Assembly: GCF_028745505.1 (NCBI RefSeq)
Contig: NZ_JAQZZL010000002.1
Span: forward strand, 372,001-436,000
DNA: 64,000 bases
Source: Lentisphaera marina
GTDB taxonomy: Bacteria > Verrucomicrobiota > Lentisphaeria > Lentisphaerales > Lentisphaeraceae
Direction: 5' to 3'
Position 1 is the stretch's first letter; every line of letters begins with the position of its first letter. Below, one piece after another: positions 56,125 through 64,000 of this stretch. The position numbers and the translations under genes were made by a program. Under the pieces are notes generated by a model that was given only the letters and a program-made list of their open reading frames with translations, had not been told where the DNA came from and made no database searches.

Positions 56125-57002
56125 TCTGAGAAAACAATTTCCTTTTGGTTTTGACTGTACTCAATATATTCAATGGGAAGATAATTGCCATTGGTATCAA
56201 GGTGGAGTTGACCTTTTTCATCGATAGCAAAGCGTCCAGAGGCGAAATCATTGACTGATGGAGGGAATACAATCCAATCACCATCAACTTTAAGGGCTTC
56301 TTGGTTTTCGTTGGCCATGTCTCGGAGTTGGTCGTTGACTTTGCCTTGACGTTGATTGTAGATGTCTTTGTAGTAGCTACTTTCTTGTTTTTGAAAGTCA
56401 ATATCGACTTCTGGTGAGAGTCCGATGATAGCGCCTTCATCCATGCCCGCGCCTGAGCTACTATAGGCACTCGCGACAATGACTGTGGTGCGCATGTGAT
56501 CGATATCGTTAATTACAGCTAGTTCGATGGGGATGGCATGGAGGCCAACTAAAAGGCGTTGGTTATTTTTGTCTAGAACAGTGAGGTCGCCAGGGTGAAC
56601 GTTTAGGCAAGGTAGCTTTTCCGTGATATTACACAAGGGGATGAAGCCCGCGAAGATCGCAAATTCTAATGGGTAGTTTTCTAGCTTCTGGATCAAACCC
56701 TGGGTCCATTCGGCGCGAGCCTCTCGTCCAGCCTCACTAGCAAGGGAAATGCTTTTGAGTCCTTTAGATTTGTAGAAGCTGAAAATATCATGCTCTATAA
56801 TAGGTATGTTGAATTGCTGCGCGATGTCTCTTGCGTTACAGCGTTCGGGTCTATCGGTGACGATGCATGAAGGAATGAAATGGCATTTTTCGGGATCGTT
56901 CTGCCAAAATTCGAGGATTTTAATGGCGTTGGTGCCAGAGCCACTGATAAAAATTGCTGTTCGGGCTTTGCCATTGGGAGGGATTTCAAAGAATTTTTTC
57001 AT
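56121..57002 (-). CDS. Formyltransferase-fold protein, PurN-like
   Basis: A 293-aa protein with the N-terminal SGSGTNAIKILEF near residue 19, CIVTDRPERCNARDIAQQFNIP, and LNVHPGDLT near 133, matching the glycinamide-ribonucleotide formyltransferase fold. The catalytic N-x-H-P is there, but the following S-L-L-P is replaced by G-D-L-T. About 80 extra residues after 210 (KVNDQLRDMANENQEAL onward) are not in PurN. It may be a divergent purN or a formyltransferase with another acceptor. First gene of a leftward operon with pgsA. Confidence 0.7.
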   Translation of the reverse strand: MKKFFEIPPNGKARTAIFISGSGTNAIKILEFWQNDPEKCHFIPSCIVTDRPERCNARDIAQQFNIPIIEHDIFSFYKSKGLKSISLASEAGREARAEWTQGLIQKLENYPLEFAIFAGFIPLCNITEKLPCLNVHPGDLTVLDKNNQRLLVGLHAIPIELAVINDIDHMRTTVIVASAYSSSGAGMDEGAIIGLSPEVDIDFQKQESSYYKDIYNQRQGKVNDQLRDMANENQEALKVDGDWIVFPPSVNDFASGRFAIDEKGQLHLDTNGNYLPIEYIEYSQNQKEIVFSE

Positions 57003-57120
57003 ACAGACCTTGGTGGAGCTTGTTTTCAGATTTTATTTATAGGGATCAATACTATATTGTAATTGCATTTGCCTCAAGTAGGCAGGGAAAATAAAGATTA
57101 AATTTAAGGTTCGATTTTTC

Positions 57121-57684
57121 ATGAGGAATTTATTAAAAGTTTCGGCTTTGTTCGTTTTTACGTTATTGTTTGTTGTTCGTCCTCAAGCTGAGGCTGCAAT
57201 CGAAAATAAAGTGGGTGATGTAAGTACATTGATTGTTACAGGTTATTCACTCCATTCACGTCTCCTAGCAGATTTATTGCAGTTTCACACAAAGCAGCCC
57301 GTTATTTTTATTACTAGCCCAGATGCAAAAGAAGTTTTGTTTGTCGCCGCACAAAGAAAAGATGTGCCACCACAAAAACCTCTAAAAGTTTCGGCTTCTG
57401 AGTTTCATAATTTTGTGAACTTCGCACATCCCAAGCAAGTTGTTCTTTTAGGGGAAGAGAAATTTATTCCTAAGCATTATCGCGAAGTTCTCAATCCAAG
57501 TATACAGACTTACGCACTTACAGATAAAGATTGGAAGATTATTGCAACACAATGTGAAGAGCTTTTTGGTATCAGTGGCTTAGCAGCCAAGTATCAAGCT
57601 GAGCTTGATCGTCTTGCAAGAGGTGGAGCTAATGTTGGGACACAACAAGCTCGTGAACCGCAAATCGTTTTACCCAAGAAGTAA
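57121..57684 (+). CDS. Secreted protein of unknown function
   Basis: A 187-aa protein with a signal peptide (about residues 1-25, ending AEA-AIENK). The mature domain has alternating beta/alpha texture (STLIVTGYSLHSRLLADLL, KQVVLLGEEKFIP), which hints at a small Rossmann-like or cell-wall-binding repeat-type fold. No motif is decisive. It lies 6 bases before the interrupted ABC-2 permease gene and may serve the same exporter. Confidence 0.55.
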   Translation: MRNLLKVSALFVFTLLFVVRPQAEAAIENKVGDVSTLIVTGYSLHSRLLADLLQFHTKQPVIFITSPDAKEVLFVAAQRKDVPPQKPLKVSASEFHNFVNFAHPKQVVLLGEEKFIPKHYREVLNPSIQTYALTDKDWKIIATQCEELFGISGLAAKYQAELDRLARGGANVGTQQAREPQIVLPKK

Positions 57685-57690
57685 TTTCAT

Positions 57691-58461
57691 TTGCACAATA
57701 TTTTCCACATTGCTCGTGGAGCTTTTTTAGAAAGCCTTAGAGATCCTGCTGTAATAGTGATTTTTTTTGTTACAGCACTCATTAATATTGTTCTGCCCGT
57801 AACAGCGCTTTTTGTTTTTAGAGAGCAATTCCGCATGATCGTAGATAATTTTATGGCGACCATTTTGCTGGGTGGCTTAATTTTATCTGTGTTTAGTGCT
57901 GACCGAGTCATGGGAAGAGAAATCTCTCAAGGAACGGCTGGGTTTATTTTCTCTAAGCCGGTTAGTCGTAGCGAATATGTTTTAGGGAAACTCTGTGGCG
58001 TCATATGCGTCATGGTATTTTATGCCCTTTGTAGCTCAATGGAATTGTTAATTTCCTTACGTTGTGCGGGTGACCAATTTCGATTGGAGTGGGGGATTTA
58101 CGCCTTACTTATTTGTGCGAGTTTAGTTATTCCTTATTTAGCCGCGGCCTTACGCAATTATTTGAAAGGATCAAATTTCTGCCAGTCCAGCATGTTCATG
58201 CTGTTTGTTAGTTTGCTTATAGCCACTGTCATTGCGCAGTTTCTGCCTGGGCACTCTAAAGGCGAAGAGGGTTTGAATGGTCAAGTTGCCATCGGTTTTA
58301 TGATCCTTAGTTTTGGTCTTGCCTTGATGGGGAGCTTGTCGGTGACTCTTATGACTCGCCTTCGAGTTACAGGGACTTTTATCATGATTTTTTTAGTTTT
58401 CTTAGGTGGAGCCACTGCAGATTATTTTTTCGGTATTGCAGCAGATAAGGGCAATATTTTA
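57691..58461 (+). pseudogene. ABC-2 type permease, 5' part (interrupted by an ISL3-family element)
   Basis: Codons 1-257 of an ABC-2 permease (TTG start, ARGAFLESLRDPAVIVIFF, then GREISQGTAGFIFSKPVSRSEY, typical of ABC-2 export permeases). It ends at the insertion point; beyond it the frame reads 43 IS-derived codons to a stop at 58593. Removing the element and one 8-bp duplication restores one in-frame 320-aa protein (…KGNIL-ARMMYLILPNWQ…). The gene is therefore recently broken. No ATPase gene is next to it. Confidence 0.9.
58454..58461. repeat. 8-bp target-site duplication (left)
   Basis: ATATTTTA immediately left of the element, identical to 59763-59770 on the right. Confidence 0.95.
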
Positions 58462-58467
58462 GGTTCT

Positions 58468-59661
58468 TCACGGTTTTCCGGGAAAGGCGTCCCTAATTTT
58501 CAAGAAAAAGTATGTACTATCTCTGTAACCGTATGCCATTCTTTTGATTACTTTGATTTTATTATTCATACCTTCAAGAACACTTGTGTTTAATGGAAAC
58601 TTAGAGGATGCTAAAATGCCTCGTACGTAGGGTCTTAATTTTCTCGCAAAATTTTCAAGAGGTTTTATTCCCGATTCTTTCACTTGCTTAAACCAATACC
58701 TCCAGTTATTAAAGGCTTCTTTAACTGTAGGACAAAACCATATATTTTTTAAGGCCTGCTTCATCATGTAAACAACAGCGAGAGGCTTATTGGCTTGTAG
58801 TAATTCTTGAAGTTTAATTTCTTGAGAACCGCGAAGATTAGAGTTATTTTTCAGTAATAACCAGCGTCCTTGCTTGACTACTTTTCTCGCTTTGTTGTCC
58901 TCTTTCAACTCATTAGCTCGATCTACACGAACTCGATCAATAACTTCACGCCCATATTTTGCTATTACATGAAAAAGATCATAAACGACCTCGGCGTGTG
59001 GACAGTGTTCTTTCACTTCCAAATCAAAAGATGTATTCATATCCATTGCGACTGCTTCAATATTCTGACAGTACTCACCGAGTTCTTCAAAGAAAGGTCG
59101 AATATTTTTCCTGGACCTCCCTTCTCCAATCCATAGAACCTGCTGTGTATTTGCATCAGCAATCACAGTTGCGTAACGATGACCTTTGTGTAGAGCGAAT
59201 TCATCCATTACAAGCTGCCTGATTCTACTATAATCTGGCTCTGTAACTTCACGAATTAAACGGCCCTTATCAATATCCTTTACCGTTGTCCAATGTAATC
59301 CTAAAAGGTTCGAGACATGACTTATGGGAAGAATGCGGCACAAAGCTTCAGTATAATTCTTCAATCGTTTTGTCACCCTAGAATAAGGTGCTAGCCACGG
59401 TATGTGCTCAGTTCTTACTCCACATACTAAGCAGTTAACTCTACGTACTTGTATTATTAGATATGTTTTATATTCGAAACATGATAAATCACGTACCTTA
59501 CGTTCGCTTATATCATGAATAGAATTGCCCATGAGGCCACAACGTCCGCAGCAAGCCGTTTTATGAGGGATAAGCTTAACTCTAAGTTTATCTCTATCTA
59601 TATAAAAATCTTCAACTGCGAAACCTTGCCAAAAATTTGAAAGGAAGTTATCTGTTAACAT
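58468..59661 (-). CDS. ISL3 family transposase
   Basis: A 397-aa transposase. Residues 37-87 hold the zinc-finger-like cysteines (CCGRCG, CLVCG), followed by a helix-turn-helix and the DDE catalytic domain (LVMDEFALHKGHRYATV, AMDMNTSFDLEV, YDLFHVIAKYG; C-terminal SVLEGMNNKIKVIKRMAYGY with the last acidic residue). This is the standard ISL3 layout. The frame is open and full length, so the element may still move. Confidence 0.96.
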   Translation of the reverse strand: MLTDNFLSNFWQGFAVEDFYIDRDKLRVKLIPHKTACCGRCGLMGNSIHDISERKVRDLSCFEYKTYLIIQVRRVNCLVCGVRTEHIPWLAPYSRVTKRLKNYTEALCRILPISHVSNLLGLHWTTVKDIDKGRLIREVTEPDYSRIRQLVMDEFALHKGHRYATVIADANTQQVLWIGEGRSRKNIRPFFEELGEYCQNIEAVAMDMNTSFDLEVKEHCPHAEVVYDLFHVIAKYGREVIDRVRVDRANELKEDNKARKVVKQGRWLLLKNNSNLRGSQEIKLQELLQANKPLAVVYMMKQALKNIWFCPTVKEAFNNWRYWFKQVKESGIKPLENFARKLRPYVRGILASSKFPLNTSVLEGMNNKIKVIKRMAYGYRDSTYFFLKIRDAFPGKP

Positions 59662-59725
59662 AAGTCGTTCTCTTTATTTTGTTTAATTGTGGTAAATCAA
59701 ACTTAATCATGAGAACGACTTTTTT
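59662..59725. promoter_or_regulatory. Inverted repeat just upstream of the transposase gene
   Basis: AAGTCGTTCTC (59662-59672) pairs with GAGAACGACTT (59711-59721), followed on the + strand by five T. It touches the transposase start codon. It could be a terminator stopping read-through from outside, or a leader hairpin limiting transposase translation. Confidence 0.6.
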
Positions 59726-59762
59726 ACTAATTATTGCAAATCACGCAAATCCGTGAAGAACC

Positions 59763-59770
59763 ATATTTTA
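59763..59770. repeat. 8-bp target-site duplication (right)
   Basis: ATATTTTA, the right copy matching 58454-58461. Confidence 0.95.
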
Positions 59771-59962
59771 GCGCGTATGATGTATTTGATCTTACCAAAC
59801 TGGCAATCCTTTTGGCAAGCGGAAGCCCTAGCAATCAAAATTGATATTCCTGGAGCTTATGTTCTGTGGTCTTTTATTTATATGTTTACGATGATTTGTT
59901 TCTTCTCTTCTTTAGCCTGTTTATTATTTCAAGGTCGAGAGTTACATGGAGAGATTAATTAA
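59771..59962 (+). pseudogene. ABC-2 type permease, 3' part
   Basis: The last 63 codons and stop of the permease split by the ISL3 element. It holds the final membrane helix (YVLWSFIYMFTMICFFSSLA) and the tail RELHGEIN. Its frame joins exactly to codon 257 of the 5' part when the insertion is removed. The stop overlaps the LysR start (TAATG). Confidence 0.9.
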
Positions 59963-60864
59963 TGAATATTAACTTACATCATTTAGAGCTTTTTTATTAT
60001 GTGGCCGAAGCGGAAGGTATTTCTAATGCAGTTAAAGTCATGCCCTACGCTATTCAGCAACCAGCTATTAGTCAACAGATTGTTAGCTTGGAAAAACATC
60101 TAGGGGTGAAGCTATTTGAACGACGCCCCTTTTGCTTGACTGATGCGGGCCGAGTATTAATCGCAGTTGTGGCTCCTTTTATGGAGAAGTTGGCGACTAT
60201 AGAAGATGAATTACGAGACCTAGATAAACAACGCTTACGTTTGGGTTGTGCTTCCTTAATTGCGGAGCATTACATTCCTCAAATCCTTCCAAATTTAATG
60301 TCTGAATTCCCTCGTTTGATGCCAGTTATTAATGAAATTGAAGGGCGTTCTCCCTATCGTGAATTAATTAGTGGTGATTTAGACGTTGTCATTTCTTCTG
60401 AGCCTTTACCGCGCAGTAAAAAATTTAATTATGAAACATTATTGACGATCCCCTATAGAGTGATTGTTAAAAAAGATAGTCCTTTGGTGGAGAGCTTTCA
60501 GTGGTCTGAGCAATGCTTAGACTCAATGAATTGGGTAGCATTGCAAGAAGATAGTTTTAGTATGAATCTACTTAAACAAGAAATGAAAAAGCATGGTTGC
60601 GCTCCCGTCTATGGGGCTTTGACAAATACAATTTCAACGGCACTTAAATATATTCAATTGGGTTTAGGTGCAGGTTTCATGATTACACCGCCAAAATTTC
60701 TTTTAGAGAGTCATGGCTTAGTAGCTTTGAATACTGATTTTTTTGCAGAAGCTGAGATAGGCTTGGCGTGGAGAGAGAAAGAAGAATTAAAGGAAATTTT
60801 AGAATCCTTTAGATCGCTTGCACGTGAGTTGATTATGGCTCGCCGTGGTGACTTTATCTCATGA
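59962..60864 (+). CDS. LysR family transcriptional regulator
   Basis: A 300-aa regulator. Residues 4-62 form the LysR winged helix (LHHLELFYYVAEAEGIS, then AISQQIVSLEKHLGVKLFERR), and 90-295 a periplasmic-binding-like effector domain (IQLGLGAGFMI). Its start overlaps the permease stop, so it was translated with the now broken gene. Its targets are unknown; a divergent partner, usual for LysR, is not present. Confidence 0.92.
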   Translation: MNINLHHLELFYYVAEAEGISNAVKVMPYAIQQPAISQQIVSLEKHLGVKLFERRPFCLTDAGRVLIAVVAPFMEKLATIEDELRDLDKQRLRLGCASLIAEHYIPQILPNLMSEFPRLMPVINEIEGRSPYRELISGDLDVVISSEPLPRSKKFNYETLLTIPYRVIVKKDSPLVESFQWSEQCLDSMNWVALQEDSFSMNLLKQEMKKHGCAPVYGALTNTISTALKYIQLGLGAGFMITPPKFLLESHGLVALNTDFFAEAEIGLAWREKEELKEILESFRSLARELIMARRGDFIS

Positions 60865-61328
60865 AAAAAGAGATTTTACTCGTGACAGACGGGGCTTGTA
60901 AAGGTAATCCTGGTCCAGGTGGCTATGGAACAATTTTAATTTATAATCAACACCGTAAAGAGTTTGCCGAAGGTTTTAGGTTGACTACCAATAATAGGAT
61001 GGAAATGTTGGCGGTTATTAAAGGTTTACAGGCTTTGAAAGAAACATGCCGAGTCAAAGTTCTTAGTGATAGTAAATACATTGTCGATAACATTAAAGGT
61101 GGTCACCCATGGAAATGGAAGGCTCGTGGCTGGGTTCTTGCCAGTAAAAAGCCTGCGAAAAATGCTGATTTATGGGGAGACTTACTAGATCTGCTGGATA
61201 AACACGAAGTCAATTTTGAGTGGGTGAAAGGCCATAGCGGTCATGAATTAAATGATCGAGCCGATGAGCTGGCGTCAGATGCGGCTGAGCAAAGTGTGTT
61301 AATCGAAGATTATGGTTTTGAGAAGTAG
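60861..61328 (+). CDS. rnhA: Ribonuclease HI
   Basis: A 155-aa enzyme with all four catalytic acids: Asp in VTDGACKGNPGPGGYG near residue 9, Glu in NNRMEMLAV near 48, Asp in LSDSKYI near 70 and Asp in NDRADELA near 134, plus the basic handle region KWKARGW. It degrades RNA in hybrids. Overlaps the LysR stop by four bases (ATGA). Confidence 0.96.
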   Translation: MKKEILLVTDGACKGNPGPGGYGTILIYNQHRKEFAEGFRLTTNNRMEMLAVIKGLQALKETCRVKVLSDSKYIVDNIKGGHPWKWKARGWVLASKKPAKNADLWGDLLDLLDKHEVNFEWVKGHSGHELNDRADELASDAAEQSVLIEDYGFEK

Positions 61329-61330
61329 TT

Positions 61331-62578
61331 ATGGCCAAAAAATTTATAGTTGTTGTAATGTTCTTGAATTTAGTTTTTGCTTTATTTTTTTATAAAAATA
61401 AACAGAATAAGAACCCGCGTTTTAGTGATAATTTTTACTTGTTAGAAGAGGCGAGTGATAAATTAAAAAGTTCTTATGTAGATGAAGCTAAAGTGGATAA
61501 TGATAATCTCACTAAGGGAGCACTTAAAGGGATGTTGAAGAACTTAGATCCCTATTCAACGTATTACACACCATCACAGAATAAAGAGCAAGAAGAAGAC
61601 CTGAAAGGCAAATTTGCTGGGGTTGGAGTTCTATTTCGTGTCGAGGATGAGGGTGTTTTTGTACGCAAAGTTTATGAAGACTCACCTGCTGAAAAAGCTG
61701 GTGTCAATGGAGGGGATTATATTATTAGAGCTAATGATGTAAGTCTTATCGGTCTAGATAGCAGAGGTGTTGTTGGTGAACTTAAAGGTAAGCCGGGTTC
61801 TGAGCTTGAGATTGCCGTTATCAGAGATGAAGAAGAGTTAAGCTTAGTGCTTGAACGTGGTTATGTTTCTGTGCCAACTATAAAGATGTCAAAAATGCTA
61901 GACAATGAAATAGGTTATATTTATATATCGCAGTTTGGCGCAACAACTGCGGGTGAATTTAACACACATATGAAAAAGATGAATGAAGCAGGAATGAAAG
62001 GCTTGATTATTGACCTGAGATTTAACGGGGGAGGTTACTTGAATTCCGCGGTAGATATTTGTTCAACCTTTCTAGAATATGGATCTTTAGTGGCCTACAA
62101 AGAAGGTAGAAATGCTGACAGAGAGGATCTTCTCGATCAAACTGACGAGGCAAGGGATGATATTCCTTTGGTTATTTTAGTGAATGAGGATAGTGCTTCT
62201 GCTTCTGAAGTGACAGCATCCTGCCTTAGGGATTATAAACGTTGTGTATTGGTTGGGAAAAAAACTTATGGTAAGGGATCGGTTCAAGTTATTAGTCAAT
62301 TGACTAATGGTGGAAGTATTCGCTTTACAATTGCCAAGTATTTTACTCCAGGTGGTTATGTGATTCACGATCGAGGCTTAGAACCTGATATTGAGGTGGA
62401 TTTGAATTCTGATGAAATAAAAGCCTTAAGGGAGCAGGTGTCCAATTATGAAACTGTGGAGTCGAAAGATCCTTCAGATAAGCAATTCTTAAAAGCATAC
62501 GAAGCACTGCAGGCAGAGCTCTTGTCTCCGAGGAAAGTCGCACCATTTTTTGTTGAGTTATTGACTGATGACAAATGA
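61331..62578 (+). CDS. ctp: S41 family C-terminal processing peptidase
   Basis: A 415-aa protein with an N-terminal membrane anchor or signal (about residues 5-19), a PDZ domain (about 95-180: GVGVLFRVEDEGVFVRKVY, SPAEKAGVNGGDYI), and the S41 core with FNGGGYLNSAVD, the catalytic Ser in DSASASEV and Lys in KTYGKGSVQ. Such Ctp/Prc-type proteases trim exported proteins in the periplasm. It follows rnhA by two bases. Confidence 0.93.
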   Translation: MAKKFIVVVMFLNLVFALFFYKNKQNKNPRFSDNFYLLEEASDKLKSSYVDEAKVDNDNLTKGALKGMLKNLDPYSTYYTPSQNKEQEEDLKGKFAGVGVLFRVEDEGVFVRKVYEDSPAEKAGVNGGDYIIRANDVSLIGLDSRGVVGELKGKPGSELEIAVIRDEEELSLVLERGYVSVPTIKMSKMLDNEIGYIYISQFGATTAGEFNTHMKKMNEAGMKGLIIDLRFNGGGYLNSAVDICSTFLEYGSLVAYKEGRNADREDLLDQTDEARDDIPLVILVNEDSASASEVTASCLRDYKRCVLVGKKTYGKGSVQVISQLTNGGSIRFTIAKYFTPGGYVIHDRGLEPDIEVDLNSDEIKALREQVSNYETVESKDPSDKQFLKAYEALQAELLSPRKVAPFFVELLTDDK

Positions 62579-62936
62579 GGAAACGCCAGTAGTTATAGAG
62601 GAGGATTCTCGACCTCGGCCCAAGTTTATGAGTTGCATTTATAGTGCGACACTGTTTTCCGCTAGTATGCTTGTGAGTTCAGTCATCTATGCCTTGTTTG
62701 TTATATATTTTGTGCCGACTGAAATCCTTGAAAACGAACAGTGGTCAGTGTTTTTAGCCTTTGAACATTTGGGTGTAATTATGATGGTTAGTATGATTGT
62801 TATGCCATTTGTTGTTCTGTTTCAATTGATTACAGGCGTGTGTTTGGCTAAGAAACGATTCTTGATTGAGTGTATTGCCTTACTGTTAAGTGTTTTGTTT
62901 TGTGCACTTTTTTTCTGGCCAGGGATATTTATTTAG
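62568..62936 (+). CDS. Hypothetical three-helix membrane protein
   Basis: A 122-aa protein whose start overlaps the S41 protease by 11 bases. After a polar acidic start it shows about three membrane helices (near 25-48, 68-92 and 97-120). Family not recognised. The overlap suggests a link with the protease, for example as an anchor or partner, but nothing more is visible. Confidence 0.55.
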   Translation: MTNEETPVVIEEDSRPRPKFMSCIYSATLFSASMLVSSVIYALFVIYFVPTEILENEQWSVFLAFEHLGVIMMVSMIVMPFVVLFQLITGVCLAKKRFLIECIALLLSVLFCALFFWPGIFI

Positions 62937-63033
62937 ACTTAATCCTTGACTTTGGCCTGTCTTCGTGAGATATAAGCTTTTATTTGAAAATATCAGGGTA
63001 TAAATTGCTTACCAAATTAAGGTGAGTGACAAT

Positions 63034-63945
63034 ATGAATTTTGCAGATTTACTTAATCCAAAATTGATTTTATGTGATCTTAAGTCTGATAGTCATGAAA
63101 TGGTTTATTTAGAAATGCTAGAAGCATTGAAAGGCCAATGTAAAGATGTATCAGAGCCACGTGAGATTTTAAAAGATATTTTGGAACATGAAAAATTGGT
63201 GGAAATGCCCTATGATGCGGGTTTCGCAATTCCACATACACGTTCCGCAGGTGTTAATGACTTACATCTTGTGTTAGGGATTCACAAAGAAGGGATCCAA
63301 TTGCAAGAACATGACCTCGAGAAGAGTAAAATTATTATCATGTTCTTAGTTTCGAAAGAAACTTCAAAAATCTATTTATTAATTCTAAAGGCATTAGCGC
63401 GATACTTTGCGAATCCAGGCAAAAGTGACAAACTAGCTGGTTGTAACACAGCTAATGAAGTAATCTCACTATTTCAAGATGAGCAGGTGGAGATTAACCA
63501 CAGCATTAAAGCTGAAGACATTATGGGTGAATCTATGGAGTGTATGCCCGAGTCAGGAATGTTGAAATCTGCCATAGATGTTTTAGCCCAAACTAAACGA
63601 CTCCACATACCGATAGTTGATGGTGAAGGGCGCTTAATAGGGGACTTTAATATAGATTCAATCTTAGAGGGCTCAGTGCCAGATTATATTAAGATGATGG
63701 ATAACCTTAACTTCTTACCTGAGTTTGAGCCTTTTGATAAAATCTTGAAAAATGAAGATAAGACTCCTGTTAATAAATTCATTGATCATGAGCCGAATGT
63801 GTGTAAGCGAGAGACTGCTTTGATGGATATAGTGATTCGATTCATAAAGGATAAAGTTAATTGCCTTTATGTGGTAGATGAGTCAAGGCGCTTAGAAGGT
63901 GTGATTACTAAGCATGAACTAATAAACAATTTATTGAGGTCATAA
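63034..63945 (+). CDS. PTS IIA-like domain fused to a CBS pair
   Basis: A 303-aa soluble protein. Residues about 1-145 are a fructose/nitrogen-type PTS EIIA domain with the phospho-His in AIPHTRS. Residues 160-300 hold two CBS motifs (EDIMGESMECMPESG, LHIPIVDGEGRLIGDF; CLYVVDESRRLEGVI). The start is set at the ATG at 63034, for which AAGGTGA is well placed; a GTG four codons upstream is the alternative. It is followed directly by a transporter gene, so it likely regulates that carrier in response to phosphorylation or nucleotides. Confidence 0.87.
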   Translation: MNFADLLNPKLILCDLKSDSHEMVYLEMLEALKGQCKDVSEPREILKDILEHEKLVEMPYDAGFAIPHTRSAGVNDLHLVLGIHKEGIQLQEHDLEKSKIIIMFLVSKETSKIYLLILKALARYFANPGKSDKLAGCNTANEVISLFQDEQVEINHSIKAEDIMGESMECMPESGMLKSAIDVLAQTKRLHIPIVDGEGRLIGDFNIDSILEGSVPDYIKMMDNLNFLPEFEPFDKILKNEDKTPVNKFIDHEPNVCKRETALMDIVIRFIKDKVNCLYVVDESRRLEGVITKHELINNLLRS

Positions 63946-64000
63946 ATGTTCTGGTTAGGAACTCTGATATTCATCGGGACATATATTGTAATTGCTAGCG
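63946..64000 (+). CDS. Start of a membrane transporter, probably SLC13/ArsB-like (runs off the right edge)
   Basis: The first 18 codons after the PTS-CBS stop read MFWLGTLIFIGTYIVIAS, the first membrane helix of a typical SLC13/NhaD/ArsB-like permease. The call rests on this short piece and on the neighbour, since such carriers are often next to regulatory IIA-CBS proteins. Confidence 0.5.
   Translation, partial: MFWLGTLIFIGTYIVIAS

Larger units (their letters stand above)
58462..59762 (-). mobile_element. ISL3-family insertion sequence, 1301 bp, complete
   Basis: The left end GGTTCTTCACGG (58462-58473) is the inverted copy of the right end (59751-59762), with further matches inward. An 8-bp duplication ATATTTTA flanks it, which is the ISL3 size. 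It carries one transposase gene on the minus strand whose last codons lie in the left repeat. The element sits inside a permease gene and looks intact and recent. Confidence 0.97.

Noticed and set aside
58462-58593. The last 43 codons of the 300-aa permease frame
   Set aside because: They read antisense into the IS and are not part of the original protein.
59753-59962. A possible independent 69-aa membrane protein
   Set aside because: It is the 3' fragment of the permease split by the IS; its apparent start lies in the IS end.

Overview
The window looks like a stretch of chromosome from a Gram-negative member of the Planctomycetes-Verrucomicrobia-Chlamydiae group, most likely a marine Lentisphaera-like bacterium. 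The evidence is modest GC content, a run of secreted sulfatases next to a PQQ-type beta-propeller protein, an LPS heptose epimerase (Gram-negative envelope), and a pilB/gspE-type ATPase. The taxonomic call is inference; no 16S gene is present.

1-21.3 kb is the core translation/transcription block, all on the + strand after one partial leftward glycoside-hydrolase-like gene: rpsA, tRNA-Thr, tuf, rpmG, tRNA-Trp, secE, nusG, rplK-rplA-rplJ-rplL, rpoB-rpoC, rpsL-rpsG-fusA, rpsJ-rplC-rplD-rplW-rplB-rpsS. The S10 cluster stops at rpsS behind a strong UUCG terminator, so rplV-rpsC and the rest must lie elsewhere. Hairpins separate rplL from rpoB and rpoC from rpsL.

21.3-32.1 kb is mixed housekeeping: a DUF3050 protein, a lipoprotein, a leftward overlapping operon rsmI-bolA-(31-aa membrane peptide)-mutT, RNase P RNA, a SelT/W/H-like (Rdx) protein, an orphan integrase-arm-like peptide, a DUF2288 protein, a GAF-PilB/GspE fusion with queC, two identical tandem tRNA-His genes, an HTH-receiver fusion regulator, an Uup-type ABC-F protein and tRNA-Leu. 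32.1-38.7 kb holds a frameshifted symporter remnant and a tight four-gene operon of a PQQ-like propeller plus three sulfatases, one with a changed active-site motif.

38.8-43.2 kb is an accessory region: small hypothetical proteins, a DUF2071 protein, two toxin-antitoxin pairs, an unknown 215-aa protein, and 1.35 kb of non-coding DNA with a duplicated ~155-bp element carrying inverted ends. 43.2-53.6 kb returns to core genes: LOG-family protein, prfA, an ABC-F ATPase, an auxin-efflux-type carrier, hldD-like epimerase, Spx/ArsC-like protein, and rpsP-khpA-trmD-rplS-rnhB-bioA, in which rimM is missing and trmD has no ATG/GTG/TTG start in the right place.

53.6-64 kb: a leftward operon (formyltransferase-like, pgsA, secreted protein, sugar-nucleotide epimerase, 40-aa Cys-rich peptide), then rightward genes in which an ABC-2 permease is cleanly split by a 1301-bp ISL3-family element with 8-bp target duplication, then LysR, rnhA, an S41 protease, a membrane protein, a PTS-IIA/CBS regulator and the start of a probable SLC13-type transporter. 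I did not find a CRISPR array, a prophage or an obviously new multi-gene system. The best candidates for new biology are the small overlapping ORFs, the HTH-receiver fusion, the orphan arm-domain peptide and the duplicated non-coding element.
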